Source: Thalassobellus sp050294475
GTDB taxonomy: Bacteria > Bacteroidota > Bacteroidia > Flavobacteriales > Flavobacteriaceae
Reading direction: 5' to 3'
Assembly: GCA_050294475.1 (NCBI GenBank)
Contig: JBNKOE010000019.1
Coordinates: 15,921-79,920 of the forward strand
DNA: 64,000 nt
Position 1 is the stretch's first letter. Each line of letters starts with the position of its first letter. The notes beneath the pieces are model-generated. The model did no database searches. It was not told where the DNA came from and saw nothing but the letters and a program-made list of their open reading frames with translations. Made by a program: the position numbers and the translations under genes. Of this stretch, positions 42,247 through 51,131 are shown in pieces.

Positions 42247-42663
42247 ATGAAAAAACTAATAATAATCAACGGCCCCAACCTTAATCTTTTAGGTAAAAGA
42301 GAGCCTAATATTTATGGTAGTTTATCTTTTACAGAGTTTTTAGATGAAGTAGTTGGTAAATATCCTGATGTTGACATTGATTATTTTCAATCGAATATAG
42401 AAGGTGAACTGATTGATAAGTTGCATGAAGTAGGTTTTAATTATGATGGTATTATTTTAAACGCTGCTGCATACACACATACATCAATAGGAATAGGTGA
42501 CGCCGTTAAAGCTATTGAAACGCCTGTTGTAGAAGTGCATATTTCTAATACATTTAACAGAGAAGAATTTCGTCATCAATCCTTTATTTCTCCTAATGCC
42601 AAAGGTGTTATTCTAGGTTTTGGTTTACAGAGTTATGAGTTGGCTATACAGAGCTTCATATAA
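42247..42663 (+). CDS. aroQ: 3-dehydroquinate dehydratase type II
   Basis: 138 residues, the usual length. IINGPNLNLLGKREPNIYGS contains the catalytic region with the essential Arg and Tyr; YFQSNIEGELIDKL, LNAAAYTHTSIGIGDA (catalytic His) and VEVHISN follow. It performs the third step of the shikimate pathway. Monocistronic, with a 13-bp stem hairpin directly after the stop. Confidence 0.92.
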   Translation: MKKLIIINGPNLNLLGKREPNIYGSLSFTEFLDEVVGKYPDVDIDYFQSNIEGELIDKLHEVGFNYDGIILNAAAYTHTSIGIGDAVKAIETPVVEVHISNTFNREEFRHQSFISPNAKGVILGFGLQSYELAIQSFI

Positions 42664-42690
42664 CACCAGAGCATAACATGCTCTGGTGTT
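42662..42690. terminator. Hairpin between aroQ and the convergent lipoprotein gene
   Basis: AACACCAGAGCAT-AAC-ATGCTCTGGTGTT is a perfect 13-bp stem with a 3-nt loop in the gap between two convergent stops. The trailing T-run is weak. Confidence 0.65.
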
Positions 42691-42707
42691 TAAATTTCAA
42701 ATAAGAC

Positions 42708-44258
42708 CTATTGAACACGTGCTGGTTCAACACTAATGGAATACCAACCAGTTTGATATTCTCTTGTGGTAGATATAGGGCTAACATGGGTTAGAATGAC
42801 ATCATCTGCAAAATTAATAATGACCTCACCTAGTTGATCGTTCCCTTGAGTAAATGTTTTTTGAATGGTTTGCGTAGTATTGGTTTCAAGTGAAGAACCA
42901 AACTTTAAGCCAATTTTTTTAAAAATACCATCAGTTGGATCAATTGAAAAATTATTAGCAAATTTTACAGATCTAGTATCCGTTAAAACAGTAGTGGTTG
43001 TAAGGTCTACTTCTTCAATTTCAATTTTTATGGATGATGCATATTGATTAAGATCCCAATTGAAAAGTGATAAATCTAGTGGCATGGATTTAAGAGAAAT
43101 AGAGACCATTTCAAAATATACATTCAAAGCAATATTTTTATATGTAAGGTCAAAAAGTTGGTCAGGGTTAGCAGGAAAATAAGTTATTAACTCTTCTCCA
43201 ATACCATTACGTCCGTTTATCAAAACTCTTACTTTAAATTCAAAAGCACCACCAGTCCAATTAGATTCCCAAGCCTTTTTGATATATCTATATTCAGGGT
43301 CACCAGTTTGATCAGAAATTTTATTGTATGCAGCGGTCGCATCACCTCTTAATGAAAATTGAGTAATATGTTCTTGGAAATCATATTGAAATTGATCTTT
43401 AGTATTAGATGGAGTTAAATTATAATATATGTAATCCCTTTGCCAGCCATCTGCGTTTTTATAGATGTTATAGGCATCAATTAACTTTGGATCTATGTTG
43501 TTTGCTACTCTAGATAATAATTTAGAGGATTTCTTGTTTGTTGAATTAAACTCAAGTGAGTTATTAAATACATCATCTAAGAATTTAAACTCATAACTAT
43601 TGTCAGAAGTTTTTAAAATACTTCCTTTTACACTTTTATTCAATTTAAGGTCTAAGTTATTAACAATAATACGTTCATTATCTTTTATTACAACAACTGG
43701 AAAGCTTGGTATGTATCTTCCTTTTAGAATGTATTCCTTGTTATCACTTGTAAACATGGGCACATGATTGGTTGTTGTCATGCGAATTGCTACTTCTGGA
43801 ATTTCATTTTGTATGTCCCACGTATTAGCAGAGAAAGACCCTTCTGGTAATTCAGGAACAAAAATGGTTAAAAGGGGTAGGTTGTTTTCAATTTCAGCTA
43901 GTCTATTTTTATCTTTGAAATAGCCCTCTAAAATATCTCTAAAAGATCTATTATTTGACATCTTTTTATTTTTTACTAATTGATAAAGTACATCATAATC
44001 TTTATCAAACATTTTAAGGGCTTCTCCTTTAATAAGCTTTCTAATTTCTATATTATCTTTTAAGGCTTGTACTAAGGCTTTGGCAAAATCACGTTTTAAT
44101 TCCGATTTATAATCGTATTCTACTTTTAATTCAGAATCATCAATGCTGGATAGACTTGAGCTAATATCTTCCCTTTCACAAGAAAAGAATATTGCAACAA
44201 ACAAGAAAAGAATATTGAAACAAGAAGGCTTTAAAGAATATACTAAGTTTTTTTTCAT
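42708..44258 (-). CDS. Large lipoprotein of unknown function
   Basis: 516 residues. Lipobox (AIFFSC, Cys at about 27) with an acidic start EREDISS. A helical N-terminal region (KRDFAKALVQALKDNIEIRK) is followed by a long beta-rich part with several conserved-looking Trp and Asp residues, ending in YQTGWYSISVEPARVQ. No enzymatic motif was recognised; DUF3103-type proteins look loosely similar, but I cannot confirm this. Monocistronic, next to an insertion sequence. Confidence 0.55.
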   Translation of the reverse strand: MKKNLVYSLKPSCFNILFLFVAIFFSCEREDISSSLSSIDDSELKVEYDYKSELKRDFAKALVQALKDNIEIRKLIKGEALKMFDKDYDVLYQLVKNKKMSNNRSFRDILEGYFKDKNRLAEIENNLPLLTIFVPELPEGSFSANTWDIQNEIPEVAIRMTTTNHVPMFTSDNKEYILKGRYIPSFPVVVIKDNERIIVNNLDLKLNKSVKGSILKTSDNSYEFKFLDDVFNNSLEFNSTNKKSSKLLSRVANNIDPKLIDAYNIYKNADGWQRDYIYYNLTPSNTKDQFQYDFQEHITQFSLRGDATAAYNKISDQTGDPEYRYIKKAWESNWTGGAFEFKVRVLINGRNGIGEELITYFPANPDQLFDLTYKNIALNVYFEMVSISLKSMPLDLSLFNWDLNQYASSIKIEIEEVDLTTTTVLTDTRSVKFANNFSIDPTDGIFKKIGLKFGSSLETNTTQTIQKTFTQGNDQLGEVIINFADDVILTHVSPISTTREYQTGWYSISVEPARVQ

Positions 44259-44341
44259 TATTTTAAATTTTAAAAAATATTAAATATCATTATAGCACTA
44301 TAAGACCATAATGTCTGAGTTAGCCGAAGTATTAAAGTTTA

Positions 44342-44357
44342 AAACTAGCGCTAGTTT
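44342..44357. promoter_or_regulatory. 16-bp perfect palindrome upstream of the lipoprotein gene
   Basis: AAACTAGCGCTAGTTT is self-complementary, 84 nt before the leftward start codon. It may be a dimeric regulator site. No other copy was seen. Confidence 0.4.
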
Positions 44358-44483
44358 AAGATTAATCTATGGTGTCTAAATTTAATTTATCATCGGCTAA
44401 GTTGATAGCTAAATTTGGATAAATCAAAAGTAAGAAAAATATATTTGTAATGGAAGTAAAGTCTTTAAAAAAATATTGACTTA

Positions 44484-45448
44484 ACCCGTAGTGCATTTAG
44501 ATAAAGTTGTGCATATTACTAAAATCAGTAAATTGATTTAACCACAAATCAATGACAATGCACAACTTCAAGGCAAATTACGAGAAAATATTAGAAGTAT
44601 TGAACACAATAGAGTCAAAATCTAATTTTTTACATCAAATTAGAGTGCAAAAATTAACAGATAAAGAATAGATTGCGATTAATTTAACATCAGAGTATAT
44701 GAGTGTGGATAGAGAGCATCAGCTTTTTAGAATATTACCTGTTGAATTATTAGATAAGATAGAACGTAGTGTTTATAATAGGCGTAAGCGAAAACTGTTT
44801 CCATTTATTGAACAAATAAGAGTAAAACTATCAGATTTATTTAATGAATTTGAAGATTATTACTTGATTGACAGTATACCCTTAGAGGTTTGTAAATTAT
44901 CTAGAAGCACCGTTCTAAAATTAGCAAAGAACAAATCGAAAGTATTCCAGATAAAGGGTATTGCGCTTCTCAAGGGGTGAATTATTATGGCTATAAATTG
45001 CATGCAGTATGCTCGGTTAGAGAAGTGTTTAAGAGTTTAGACTTTAGTCCTGCTTCTGTACACGATGTAAACTATTTAAAGGGTATCAAGCATCAACTTA
45101 AAGACTGTACTTTAATTGGAGATGGAGGTTATTTATCAGCAGATATCCAATTGAATTTGTTTGAAACTTGTAAGATTAAATTAAATACACCTATGAGAAT
45201 AAATCAAATGACTTACAAGAAGCAACCTTATATTTTTAGAAAATCCAGAAAACGCATAGAAACATTGTTTTCTTAATTATGCAATCAATTTATGATTAGA
45301 AGAAATTACTCTAAAACATTGCAAGGATTTAAAACTAGAGTTTTATCTAAAATAACAGCCTTAACCGTGGTTCAATATATCAACAAATTCATATTAAATA
45401 GAAATATCAATAATATTAAAATTAATCTAGCCTAAATGTACTACGGGT
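44484..45448 (+). mobile_element. IS982-family insertion sequence, inactive, with target duplication
   Basis: The terminal inverted repeats ACCCGTAGTGCATTTAG and CTAAATGTACTACGGGT match at 16 of 17 positions and bound a 965-bp element. The flanks carry the direct repeat TGACTTA (44477-44483 and 45449-45455), a 7-bp target duplication within the IS982 range. The transposase gene inside is broken. Confidence 0.85.
44558..45435 (+). pseudogene. IS982-type transposase, broken
   Basis: The reading starts at an ATG near 44558 (MHNFKANYEKILEVLNTIES). It is interrupted by TAG at 44669-44671, then needs a one-base frameshift near 44910 to continue as QIESIPDKGYCASQGVNYYG, and meets a TAA at 45274-45276 before the final VLSKITALTVVQYINKF region. 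Parts of the DDE fold (DYYLIDSIPL, GDGGYLSADIQ) survive. At least three lesions show long inactivity. Confidence 0.85.
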
Positions 45449-45656
45449 TGACTTATTATAAATTCTAACATGTGTTAAAGAACTATATGAATAAAAAAAT
45501 GCGATTCAAATATTTGAATTGCATTTTTTTATAATTGAGATTTTCTTACAAACTTAACTTATTGTTTTGTTTAATTTATAATTTACTTGTGAGAATTTTA
45601 AGAAGACTTTCGTTTAGATTTGTTTTGTATTAATCAATAAAACGAAATCTATTGTG

Positions 45657-46140
45657 ATGAATAAAATTACTTTTATACTTTTTTTTATAAGTTCTTATAT
45701 TGTTTTTTCACAAGAGAAAAGAGAAACAAACTTTTTTATTGAATCTGATGATGTTAACATATTAAATACACCAAGGTTTTATAGAAATTATTTTTCTGAG
45801 TACCATTTAAATGAAAATTGGTTTTTTAGAATGGAAATGTTGGAAAGAAGTAATAATAATTTAAAGTTATACACTTATAGAGCACCCTTTATTGGCTAAA
45901 TATAAAAAAAGCAATAAGCTTAGTGTTTTATTTGGAACTAAAGTAGATGTGTTAAAAACAGATGGAAAGGTTAATGATGTGTCTTTGTATTCTACTTTTG
46001 GTATACAGTATGATGTTTCTAAAAGTACACTATTGGAAGCTAGATTTAATTATAGATTATCAAATGGTACTTCAATAATTCCAGATTATACTTTTGGTTC
46101 TAAAACGTCATTTATGGTAGGTTCGAAAATTAAATTTTAA
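45657..46140 (+). pseudogene. Frameshifted small exported beta-rich protein gene
   Basis: The first frame (ATG at 45657) gives a signal peptide (IVFSQ) and about 80 residues ending YRAPFIG at a TAA (45897-45899). A second frame, overlapping from 45892, continues directly with AKYKKSNKLSVLFGTKVDVL and ends at 46140. Together they form one protein of about 160 residues resembling a small outer-membrane barrel. The break sits where a 5-nt deletion between short repeats would explain the shift. A sequencing error is the alternative. Confidence 0.6.
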
Positions 46141-46163
46141 AAATTGTAATTCAATATAAAAAC

Positions 46164-46194
46164 AAAAAGTTCCGATTAAAATCGGAACTTTTTT
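46164..46194. terminator. Terminator between convergent genes
   Basis: AAAAAGTTCCGAT-TAAA-ATCGGAACTTTTT has a perfect 13-bp stem, with A- and T-runs usable in both directions. Confidence 0.85.
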
Positions 46195-46223
46195 ATATCT
46201 AAGTTTCTAGAAATCTAAGCAAT

Positions 46224-47600
46224 TTATATATGAATACATTCATCATAAGCATCAGCAACAGCTTCCATAACCGCTTCACTCATAGTTGGGTGTGGGTGAA
46301 CTGTTTTTAATACTTCATGACCTGTAGTTTCAAGTTTTCTGCCTAAAACGGCTTCAGCAATCATATCGGTTACACCAGCTCCAATCATATGACAACCTAA
46401 CCATTCGCCATATTTAGCATCAAAAATAACTTTTACAAAGCCATCTTTGTTTCCACCAGCACTCGCTTTACCAGAAGCAGAAAAAGGGAATTTACCAACT
46501 TTAATATCGATACCTTTATCTTTAGCTTGTTTTTCAGTTAATCCAACAGAAGCAATCTCTGGAGAGCAATATGTACAACCAGGAATGTTTCCATAGTCTA
46601 AAGCTTCTACATGTTGTCCTGCAAGTTTTTCAACACAAAGAATCCCTTCAGCAGAAGCAACATGTGCTAAAGCTTGTCCAGGAGTAACATCGCCAATAGC
46701 AAAATATCCTGGAATGTTAGTTTGGTAAAAATCGTTCACTAATATTTTATCTCTATCTACTACAATACCTACATCTTCTAATCCAATATTTTCGATATTG
46801 GTTTTAATACCAACAGCAGAAAGTATAATGTCTGCTTCTAATACTTCTTCTCCTTTACTAGTTTTAACAGTTGCTTTAACGCCTTTTCCAGAAGTATCAA
46901 CTTTAGTAACTTCAGCCGATGTCATAATATTTATACCACTCTTTTTAAAAGAACGCTCTAATTGTTTAGAAACATCTTCATCTTCAACAGGCACTATGTT
47001 AGGTAAATATTCGACAATAGTAACTTCTGTTCCCATTGAATTGTAGAAATAAGCAAATTCAACTCCAATAGCCCCAGAACCAACCACAATCATTTTCTTT
47101 GGTTGTTTTGGCAAAGTCATAGCTTCTCTATAACCAATTACTTTTTTTCCATCTTGAGGTAAACTAGGTAACTCACGTGAGCGTGCTCCTGTAGCAATTA
47201 TAATATTATCGGCACTATATTCAGTACCATCAACGTCAATTTTTTTGCCAGGTTTTAATTTTCCATAGCCATTAATAACGTCAATTTTATTTTTTTTCAT
47301 CAAAAACTGAACACCTTTACTCATGCCTTCAGCAACACCACGGCTACGTTTTACAACAGCGTCAAAATCTTTATCATATTCTTTAACAGATAATCCATAA
47401 TCATTTGCATGTTTAAGATATTCAAAAACTTGAGCAGATTTTAATAAAGCTTTTGTTGGGATACATCCCCAATTTAAACAAACTCCACCAAGATTTTCTT
47501 TTTCAACTATGGCGGTTTTAAAACCTAACTGAGAGGCTCTAATAGCTGTAACATAACCACCAGGACCACTTCCTAGAACAATAATATCGTATTTACTCAT
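46224..47600 (-). CDS. lpdA: Dihydrolipoyl dehydrogenase (E3)
   Basis: 458 residues. FAD loop VLGSGPGGYVTAIRASQLG, redox-active disulfide GGVCLNWGCIPTKALL, NAD loop MIVVGSGAIGVEFAYFYNSM, and the C-terminal interface with the catalytic His-Glu (TVHPHPTMSEAVMEAV). It reoxidises lipoamide in pyruvate, 2-oxoglutarate or branched-chain dehydrogenase complexes and in glycine cleavage. Monocistronic, so the complex served cannot be told from context. Confidence 0.93.
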   Translation of the reverse strand: MSKYDIIVLGSGPGGYVTAIRASQLGFKTAIVEKENLGGVCLNWGCIPTKALLKSAQVFEYLKHANDYGLSVKEYDKDFDAVVKRSRGVAEGMSKGVQFLMKKNKIDVINGYGKLKPGKKIDVDGTEYSADNIIIATGARSRELPSLPQDGKKVIGYREAMTLPKQPKKMIVVGSGAIGVEFAYFYNSMGTEVTIVEYLPNIVPVEDEDVSKQLERSFKKSGINIMTSAEVTKVDTSGKGVKATVKTSKGEEVLEADIILSAVGIKTNIENIGLEDVGIVVDRDKILVNDFYQTNIPGYFAIGDVTPGQALAHVASAEGILCVEKLAGQHVEALDYGNIPGCTYCSPEIASVGLTEKQAKDKGIDIKVGKFPFSASGKASAGGNKDGFVKVIFDAKYGEWLGCHMIGAGVTDMIAEAVLGRKLETTGHEVLKTVHPHPTMSEAVMEAVADAYDECIHI

Positions 47601-47680
47601 GTGTTATTTTTTAGGCTACGAATTTACGAAATCGAATTTGAATAATAAATTTTAGAAACCTATAAATTTATATCTTTTAC

Positions 47681-47688
47681 TACCTTTG
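47681..47688 (+). promoter_or_regulatory. -7 element of the NDH-2-like gene
   Basis: TACCTTTG is a perfect TAnnTTTG match, 18 nt before the ATG at 47706. This favours that start over the TTG at 47691. Confidence 0.55.
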
Positions 47689-47705
47689 CTTTGCAATATT
47701 ATTTT

Positions 47706-48986
47706 ATGAATATACCAAGAACGAGTTTTCCAAGAATTGTTATTATAGGTGGCGGTTTTGCTGGAATAGCCTTAGCAAAAAAATTATCGAAACAAGAAGT
47801 TCAAGTTGTTTTATTAGATAAGAATAATTATCATACCTTTCAACCGCTTTTATATCAGGTTTCTACGGGTGGTTTAGAACCCGATTCTATTGCGTACCCT
47901 ATTAGAAAAATTCTTAAAGATTTCCCTAACTTTTATTTCAGATTAGCAAATGTTAATGAGATAGATATAGAAAATAATGCTGTTAAAACAGATATTGGCG
48001 ATTTAAAATTTGATTATTTGGTTGTTGCTTCAGGCTCTAAAACGAATTATTTTGGCAATTCTGAAATAGAAAAACACAGTATGGCTATGAAAACCATACC
48101 ACAATCGCTTAATTTACGTAGTTTGATTCTTGAAAATTTCGAGGAAGCATTATTGACTTCAGATTTGAATGAGCGAAATGCTTTAATGAATTTTGTTATT
48201 GTTGGTGGCGGACCAACAGGTGTAGAACTTGCTGGTGCTTTGGCGGAAATTAAAAAAGGTATTCTGCCTAAAGATTATCCTGATTTAGACACCCGTTTAG
48301 CACAAATTCATATTGTACAATCAAGTGATTGTATTTTAAAAGGTATGAGTGAAAATGCTTCAGCCAAAGCTGAAGATTTTTTAGAAAAACTAGGAGTTAA
48401 TATTTGGAAAAATGTTCGCGTTACTAGTTATGACGGAAAAACAGTTACAACAAATTCCGATTTAACGTTTGATTCAGCAACTGTAGTTTGGGCAGCAGGA
48501 GTTAAAGGAGCTACAATTAAAGGTTTGGATGCAGAACAATTTATTACTCGTGGTAATAGACTTTTGGTAAATGAATTCAATCAGGTTAAAGGAGTTGAAA
48601 ATATTTTTGCAATAGGAGATATTGCTTGTATGGAAAGCGAAAACACACCTTATGGGCATCCAATGATGGCGCAACCTGCCATACAGCAAGGAAATCAATT
48701 AGGTGATAATATTTTAAAAATGATAGAGCAAAAGCCAATGATTCCTTTTACTTATAAAGACAAAGGATCTATGGCAACCATAGGTAGAAACAAAGCAGTT
48801 GTAGATTTACCTAAATTTAAATTTCAAGGGGTTTTTGCTTGGTATGTTTGGATGTTTGTACACCTTTTTTTCTTAATTGGCTTTAGAAACCGCATGGTAG
48901 TTTTTATAAATTGGGTTTATAATTATATCCGGTTTGATAGAGAAGCTCGTTTAATTATTCGTCCTTTTAAAAAGAATAGAAAGTAG
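47706..48986 (+). CDS. NAD(P)/FAD-dependent oxidoreductase (type II NADH dehydrogenase-like)
   Basis: 426 residues from the ATG at 47706. FAD loop IVIIGGGFAGIALAKKL, second dinucleotide loop FVIVGGGPTGVELAGALAEI, FAIGDIACM, and AQPAIQQGNQLGDN. The C-terminal segment GVFAWYVWMFVHLFFLIGFR is hydrophobic and fits membrane docking. Such enzymes oxidise NADH and reduce quinone without pumping protons. A sulfide:quinone or other flavin enzyme is less likely. Monocistronic. Confidence 0.87.
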   Translation: MNIPRTSFPRIVIIGGGFAGIALAKKLSKQEVQVVLLDKNNYHTFQPLLYQVSTGGLEPDSIAYPIRKILKDFPNFYFRLANVNEIDIENNAVKTDIGDLKFDYLVVASGSKTNYFGNSEIEKHSMAMKTIPQSLNLRSLILENFEEALLTSDLNERNALMNFVIVGGGPTGVELAGALAEIKKGILPKDYPDLDTRLAQIHIVQSSDCILKGMSENASAKAEDFLEKLGVNIWKNVRVTSYDGKTVTTNSDLTFDSATVVWAAGVKGATIKGLDAEQFITRGNRLLVNEFNQVKGVENIFAIGDIACMESENTPYGHPMMAQPAIQQGNQLGDNILKMIEQKPMIPFTYKDKGSMATIGRNKAVVDLPKFKFQGVFAWYVWMFVHLFFLIGFRNRMVVFINWVYNYIRFDREARLIIRPFKKNRK

Positions 48987-49035
48987 TTACTTAATTTAAA
49001 ATCGAAATAACTGCTACTGTAAATAACAACTTATT

Positions 49036-49587
49036 TTAAAAATCATCAGTAAAGTGACGTCTTTCTTTATCTTTACTAAATTTATCTGCATTATATTTTG
49101 AAGAACCGCCTTTTGGAATAGATAATGATTGCCAATCTTTACCTTTTAAAAGCTTCCCTAAAAACACCATTTGTCCAATATGGTAGGAGTAATGTGCTAA
49201 TTGACGGTTAATTGCTTCAGCAACAGTATGTCCTTGGTTTCTAATGTAAATAATGCGCTCTAAATCGTTATTTTTTAAAGGTTTAATAGCTTTAAATAAA
49301 CAAGCCCAACCACTTTCCCATGAAGCAATAATTTCTTCAAGACTGTTATAATTATTTATAAATTCAGCTTCACGGTTCCGCCATTCTTTTTCGCCATCTT
49401 CATTTAAAAAGTTAGTCCACCTACTTAGCATATTACCTACAATATGTTTTACAATTATTGCAATACTGTTTGAATCTTCATCACTTTGCCATTCCATTTG
49501 TTCAAACGAAAGTTGAGCAAAAGTTTTGTCGCCTAAACTTTTATAATATTCAAATTGTTTAATAATACTTTCTAAATAGCTTTCCAT
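49036..49587 (-). CDS. DUF1572 (DinB-like) protein
   Basis: 183 residues, mainly helical. IVKHIVGNMLSRWTNFLNEDG and INRQLAHYSYHIGQMVFLGK carry the paired His residues of the DinB/YfiT-like metal-binding four-helix bundle. Some relatives are thiol-dependent transferases, but no activity can be assigned here. It lies 16 nt downstream of msrB and is probably co-transcribed. Confidence 0.8.
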   Translation of the reverse strand: MESYLESIIKQFEYYKSLGDKTFAQLSFEQMEWQSDEDSNSIAIIVKHIVGNMLSRWTNFLNEDGEKEWRNREAEFINNYNSLEEIIASWESGWACLFKAIKPLKNNDLERIIYIRNQGHTVAEAINRQLAHYSYHIGQMVFLGKLLKGKDWQSLSIPKGGSSKYNADKFSKDKERRHFTDDF

Positions 49588-49603
49588 TTAGCAAATATAA
49601 ATT

Positions 49604-50086
49604 TTATTTTTCAGGAATAAACTTTAGTGAAACCCCATTTATACAATGACGCTTACCTGTTGTGTTTTTTGGACCGTCATTAAAAACATGTCCTAAATGC
49701 CCACCACAAGTGGCACAATGTTCTTCATCTCTTGAATACCCTAGCTTATTGTCAGTTCCAAAAGCTACATTTCCTTTAATTTCTCTATCAAAACTAGGCC
49801 ATCCACTACCAGAATCAAATTTATGTTCACTTTTAAATAAAGGAGTTTCACAAGCTTTACAAACATAAATACCAGCTTTGTAGTTTTTATTTAATGGACT
49901 TGAAAAAGCTCGTTCTGTACCAGCCTTTCTTAACACATAATATTCCATATCGGTTAGTTGTGCTTTCCATTCGTTATCCGTTTTTGTGATTTTGTATGTT
50001 TTTGTTTCTTTCTTATTTGGTTTTTGAGCTGAGCTATTGCAGCTTAACATAAAAAAGGATACTAATAACACGATTAAATTTTTCAT
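49604..50086 (-). CDS. msrB: Peptide-methionine (R)-S-oxide reductase, lipoprotein form
   Basis: 160 residues. Lipobox (FMLSC) points to an envelope location. The MsrB domain has YVCKACETPLFKSEHKFDSG, SGWPSFDREI and CATCGGHLGHVFND, whose four Cys bind structural zinc. The catalytic Cys lies in KRHCINGVSLKF. It repairs oxidised methionine in exported proteins. Co-transcribed with the DUF1572 gene; divergent from the M48 protease gene. Confidence 0.9.
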   Translation of the reverse strand: MKNLIVLLVSFFMLSCNSSAQKPNKKETKTYKITKTDNEWKAQLTDMEYYVLRKAGTERAFSSPLNKNYKAGIYVCKACETPLFKSEHKFDSGSGWPSFDREIKGNVAFGTDNKLGYSRDEEHCATCGGHLGHVFNDGPKNTTGKRHCINGVSLKFIPEK

Positions 50087-50242
50087 AATTGATGTTTTTA
50101 CTATCAGTCGAGAATATATAAAAAACTTAACGTTTTTAAGATAAAATGATTTTTCTTGAGTGACTAATAAAAAAAAGCGGTGTCTAAAAAATATTCAAAC
50201 AAACAATTATTGTATTTTTATATCATAAATAAACTATTAACA

Positions 50243-51058
50243 ATGAAAATGAAAAAGATATTTATTCTATTTGGAGTTGCAATTCTAATTTTTGCTTGTG
50301 CAGAAAATCCATTTACAGGAAAAAAAACAATGGCATTGGTGCCTAATTCTCAATTATTCCCAACAGCTTTTGCACAATATGATCAGTTTTTAACAGAGAA
50401 CAAAGTTGTTACAGGAACATCTGATGCGGCCATGGTAACTAGAGTAGGACAGCGTATTGCAGTTGCTGCAGAGCGTTGGTTAAATGCTAATGATCATCAA
50501 GGTTATTTGAAAGATTATAAATGGGAATACAATTTGGTTGATGATAAAACCGTAAATGCATGGTGTATGCCAGGAGGAAAGATTGTTGTTTATACAGGTA
50601 TTTTACCAGTAGCAAAAAACGAGACAGGTTTGGCAGCTATAATGGGGCATGAAGTTGCTCATGCATTAGCAAACCATGGACAACAACGTATGAGTGCAGG
50701 AATGGTACAACAAGGATTAGCTGTAGCAGGAAATATTGCTATAAAAGATGAGAAATCTAGAAATGCTTTTAATCAATATTATGGTATTGGATCTCAAGTA
50801 GGAGTTATGTTACCATTTAGTAGAAATCATGAAACAGAAGCTGATAAAATAGGCTTGTATTTAATGGCTGTTGCAGGATATAATCCTGATGAAGCTGCTG
50901 AATTATGGAAACGTATGAGTGCGCAAAGTGGAGGACAAGCACCACCAGAAATGTTAAGTACGCACCCTTCAAATGAATCAAGAATTGCTAATTTAACAGC
51001 ATTAGCTCCAAAAGCTAAAGAAGAAGCTGCTAAGTTTGGTGTAAAAACATTTAGATAA
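50243..51058 (+). CDS. M48 family metallopeptidase lipoprotein
   Basis: 271 residues from the ATG at 50243. Lipobox (LIFAC) followed by AENPFTGKK. Zinc site: GHEVAHALANHGQQRM (HExxH), with the third ligand Glu in NHETEADKIGLYLM. This is the LoiP/BepA-type of periplasmic lipoprotein protease that helps outer-membrane quality control. A terminator follows the gene but lies right against the next start codon. Confidence 0.88.
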   Translation: MKMKKIFILFGVAILIFACAENPFTGKKTMALVPNSQLFPTAFAQYDQFLTENKVVTGTSDAAMVTRVGQRIAVAAERWLNANDHQGYLKDYKWEYNLVDDKTVNAWCMPGGKIVVYTGILPVAKNETGLAAIMGHEVAHALANHGQQRMSAGMVQQGLAVAGNIAIKDEKSRNAFNQYYGIGSQVGVMLPFSRNHETEADKIGLYLMAVAGYNPDEAAELWKRMSAQSGGQAPPEMLSTHPSNESRIANLTALAPKAKEEAAKFGVKTFR

Positions 51059-51098
51059 TAATTTATTATCATTTAAATAAAAATATTTGTTTATTTTT

Positions 51099-51128
51099 AA
51101 AAGCTGTTCATAAAAGAACAGCTTTTTT
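51099..51128 (+). terminator. Terminator after the M48 gene, abutting the next ATG
   Basis: AAAAGCTGTTC-ATAAAA-GAACAGCTTTTTT has an 11-bp stem and a T-run. The ATG of the transporter lies only 3 nt beyond the T-run. Confidence 0.8.
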
Positions 51129-51131
51129 ATT

